Source: Amaranthus tricolor
Taxonomy: Eukaryota > Streptophyta > Magnoliopsida > Caryophyllales > Amaranthaceae
Length of the DNA stretch: 64,000 bases
Assembly (NCBI RefSeq): GCF_026212465.1
Contig: NC_080050.1
Span: 5,178,084-5,242,083 of the forward strand
Reading direction: 5' to 3'
The position numbers and the translations under genes were made by a program. This document shows, piece after piece, positions 62,601 through 64,000 of the stretch. The first letter of the stretch is position 1, and each line of letters opens with the position of its first letter. A model generated the notes under the pieces. That model was not told the DNA's origin. It was given only the letters and a program-made list of their open reading frames with translations, and searched no databases.

Positions 62601-64000
62601 TTGAAAATCATATTCATATGATAGAAGTTACGTGTTAAGTTGCGATTTTATGGGTTTTTAAGTATTTTTTGGATTTTTTCCAATAAAGTAGCTCAAACTT
62701 GGTTTGTTATGCACGAAACGTTGCACACAACACTATTTGGTATATATGATTGTGTTAAAGTTGTTAAAATTGAAAATCATATTCATATGCTAGAAATTAC
62801 GTGTTAAGTTGCGATTTTAAGGGTTTTTAAGCGTTTTTGGTACTTTTGCGCATAAAGTAGCTCAAACATTGTTTCTTTTGAACGAAACTTGGCACACTAA
62901 ACTATTTGGTATATACTATTGTGTTGAAGTGGTTAGAATTCAAAATCATATTCATATGCTAGAAATTACGTGTTAAGTTGCGATTTTATGGTTTTTTTAG
63001 GCGTTTTTGACACTTTTGTGCATAAAGTAGCTCAAACATGGTTTGTTTCGCGCGAAACATGGCACAAACACTATTTGGTATATATTATTGTGTTGAAGTG
63101 GTCAGAATTGAAAATCATATTCACATGCTAAAAATTACGTGTTAAGTTGCGATTTTATGGATTTTTAAGCGTTTTGGCACTTTTGTGCATAAAGTAGCTC
63201 AAACTTTGTTTGTTTTGCACGAAATTTTTCACACAACACTATTTGGTATATATTATTTTTTTGAAGTGGTTATCATTGAAAATCATATTCATATGATAGA
63301 AATTACGTGTTAAGTAGCGATTTTATGGGTTTTTTAAGCGTTTTTGGCACTTTTGCGCATGAAGTAGCTCAAACTTGGTTTGTTTTGCACGAAACATGGC
63401 ACCCAACACTATTTGGTATATAATATTATGTTGAAGTGGTTAGAATTTAGAATCATATTCATATGCTAGAAATTACATGTTAATTTGCGATTTTATATGT
63501 TTTTAAGCGTTTTTGGCTCTTTTGCGCATAAAGTAGCTCAAACTTGGTTTGTTTTGCACGAAACATGGCACACAACACTATTTGGTATATACTATTGTGT
63601 TGAATTGTTAGAATTGAAAATCATATTCATATGCTAGATATTGCGTGTTAAGTTTTGATTTTATGGGTTTTTAAGCGTTTTTGACACTTTTGCGCATAAA
63701 GTAGCTCAAACTTGGTTTGTTTTGCATGAAACTTGGAACACAACACTATTTGGTATATATTATTTTGTTGAAGTGGTAAGAATTGAAAATCATATTCATA
63801 TGCTAAAAATCACGTGTTAATTAAGTTGAGATTTTAATATTTTTTAAGCGTTTTTGGTACTTTTGCGCATAAAGTTGCTCAAACGTGGTTTGTTTTGTAC
63901 GAAACTTGGCACACAAAACTATTTTGTATATATTATTTTGTTGAAGTGGTTAGAATTGAAAATCATATTCATATGATAGAAGTTACGTGTTAAGTTGCGA
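59661..64000. repeat. Block III: eight-monomer HOR, about 1,354 bp, about 3.2 copies
   Basis: The anchor 'tgcatgaaacttggaac' starts at 59,661, 61,015 and 63,723, and once as a one-base-shorter form at 62,368. Periods are 1,354, 1,353 and 1,355 bp, eight monomers of about 169 bp. The eight monomers, in order, are recognised by 'gaaacttggaac', 'tgtacgaaacttgg', 'gaaacgttgcac', 'tgaacgaaacttgg', 'cgcgaaacatgg' with 'cacaaacac' or 'cacaaacatt', 'aatttttcacac', 'ggcacccaacac' and 'gaaacatggcac'. Block-specific states are 'atcatattcatatg' and 'ttttatggg'. The copies are nearly identical, and the block runs off the window in its fourth copy. No gene is present. Confidence 0.93.
59900..59915. repeat. 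Inverted repeat with 7-bp arms in a Block III monomer
   Basis: The 16-bp string 'atcatattcatatgat' consists of two perfectly complementary 7-bp arms around a 2-base centre. The substitution that creates the right arm ('gatag' in place of 'gctag') occurs in the second and sixth monomers of each HOR unit. Further copies are at 60,574-60,589 and 61,254-61,269, and near 61,928, 62,609, 63,282 and 63,963. Other monomers keep only the shorter CATATG palindrome. Confidence 0.85.

Larger units (their letters stand above)
1..64000. repeat. Satellite array of about 169-bp monomers filling the window
   Basis: The same roughly 169-bp unit repeats head to tail from the first base to the last, interrupted only by two N gaps. 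Each unit can be read from 'ttggtttgttttgc' through 'ctatttggtatatatta', 'catatgctagaaattac' and 'gcgcataaagtagctc' back to the next 'ttggtttg'. About 377 copies fit. I found no monomer in reverse orientation and no unrelated insertion. A typical unit has 57 G+C bases in 169 (about 34%). Uniform orientation, a length close to one nucleosome plus linker and HOR organisation are usual for centromeric or heterochromatic satellites of plants and animals. The centromeric role is inference. I do not recognise the family, so no repeat name is given. No protein-coding gene is supported anywhere in the window. Confidence 0.97.

Noticed and set aside
1..64000. CRISPR array (regular direct repeats)
   Set aside because: The whole 169-bp unit is repeated without unique spacers, and monomers vary continuously. 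This is satellite DNA, not repeats separated by spacers.
59661..64000. Retrotransposon or rDNA spacer origin of the 1.35-kb repeat
   Set aside because: The unit resolves completely into eight monomers of the same satellite, with no primer-binding site, polypurine tract or rRNA-like segment visible.

Overview
The window is one uninterrupted eukaryotic satellite DNA array. From base 1 to 64,000 (apart from two runs of exactly 100 N) it consists of about 377 head-to-tail copies of one monomer of about 169 bp, all in the same orientation. A typical monomer has about 34% G+C. I see no gene, tRNA, rRNA, transposon, retrotransposon fragment, telomere repeat or CRISPR array. The short open frames present are monomer translations, usually opened by TTG, and closed by stops after less than two monomers. 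Because 169 is not a multiple of 3, the frame shifts with each monomer.

The monomer length, AT richness, lack of insertions and higher-order repeat (HOR) structure suggest a centromeric or other large heterochromatic array of a complex eukaryote. A flowering plant is my first guess, but an animal is possible. I do not recognise the family by name, and centromere function cannot be read from sequence alone.

Layout: Block I (1-20,500) is one subfamily with several local HORs and nested duplications (about 840 bp, 1.01 kb, 1.18 kb, 1.86 kb, 2.52 kb, 3.2 kb). Block II (20,601-59,560) is a second subfamily built on a five-monomer HOR (order A-B-C-D-E, about 845 bp). It also holds 2-, 3- and 4-monomer derivatives, a composite 8-monomer HOR (5+3, about 1,353 bp) and long collinear duplications. 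Block III (59,661-64,000) is a third subfamily made of about 3.2 copies of a very regular 8-monomer HOR (about 1,354 bp). Both block boundaries fall exactly on N gaps, so neither transition is sequenced and the order of blocks rests on scaffolding.

Within the monomer, the most suggestive property is a run of four T-tracts spaced 9-10 bp apart, present in all three blocks and expected to bend DNA. Block III also carries a 7-bp-arm inverted repeat in two of its eight monomers. Several monomers carry deletions between short direct repeats, and others are chimeras of two types, which are footprints of recombination. Two stretches (18.7-20.5 kb and 35.2-38.9 kb) are rich in one-base indels that look like consensus errors.
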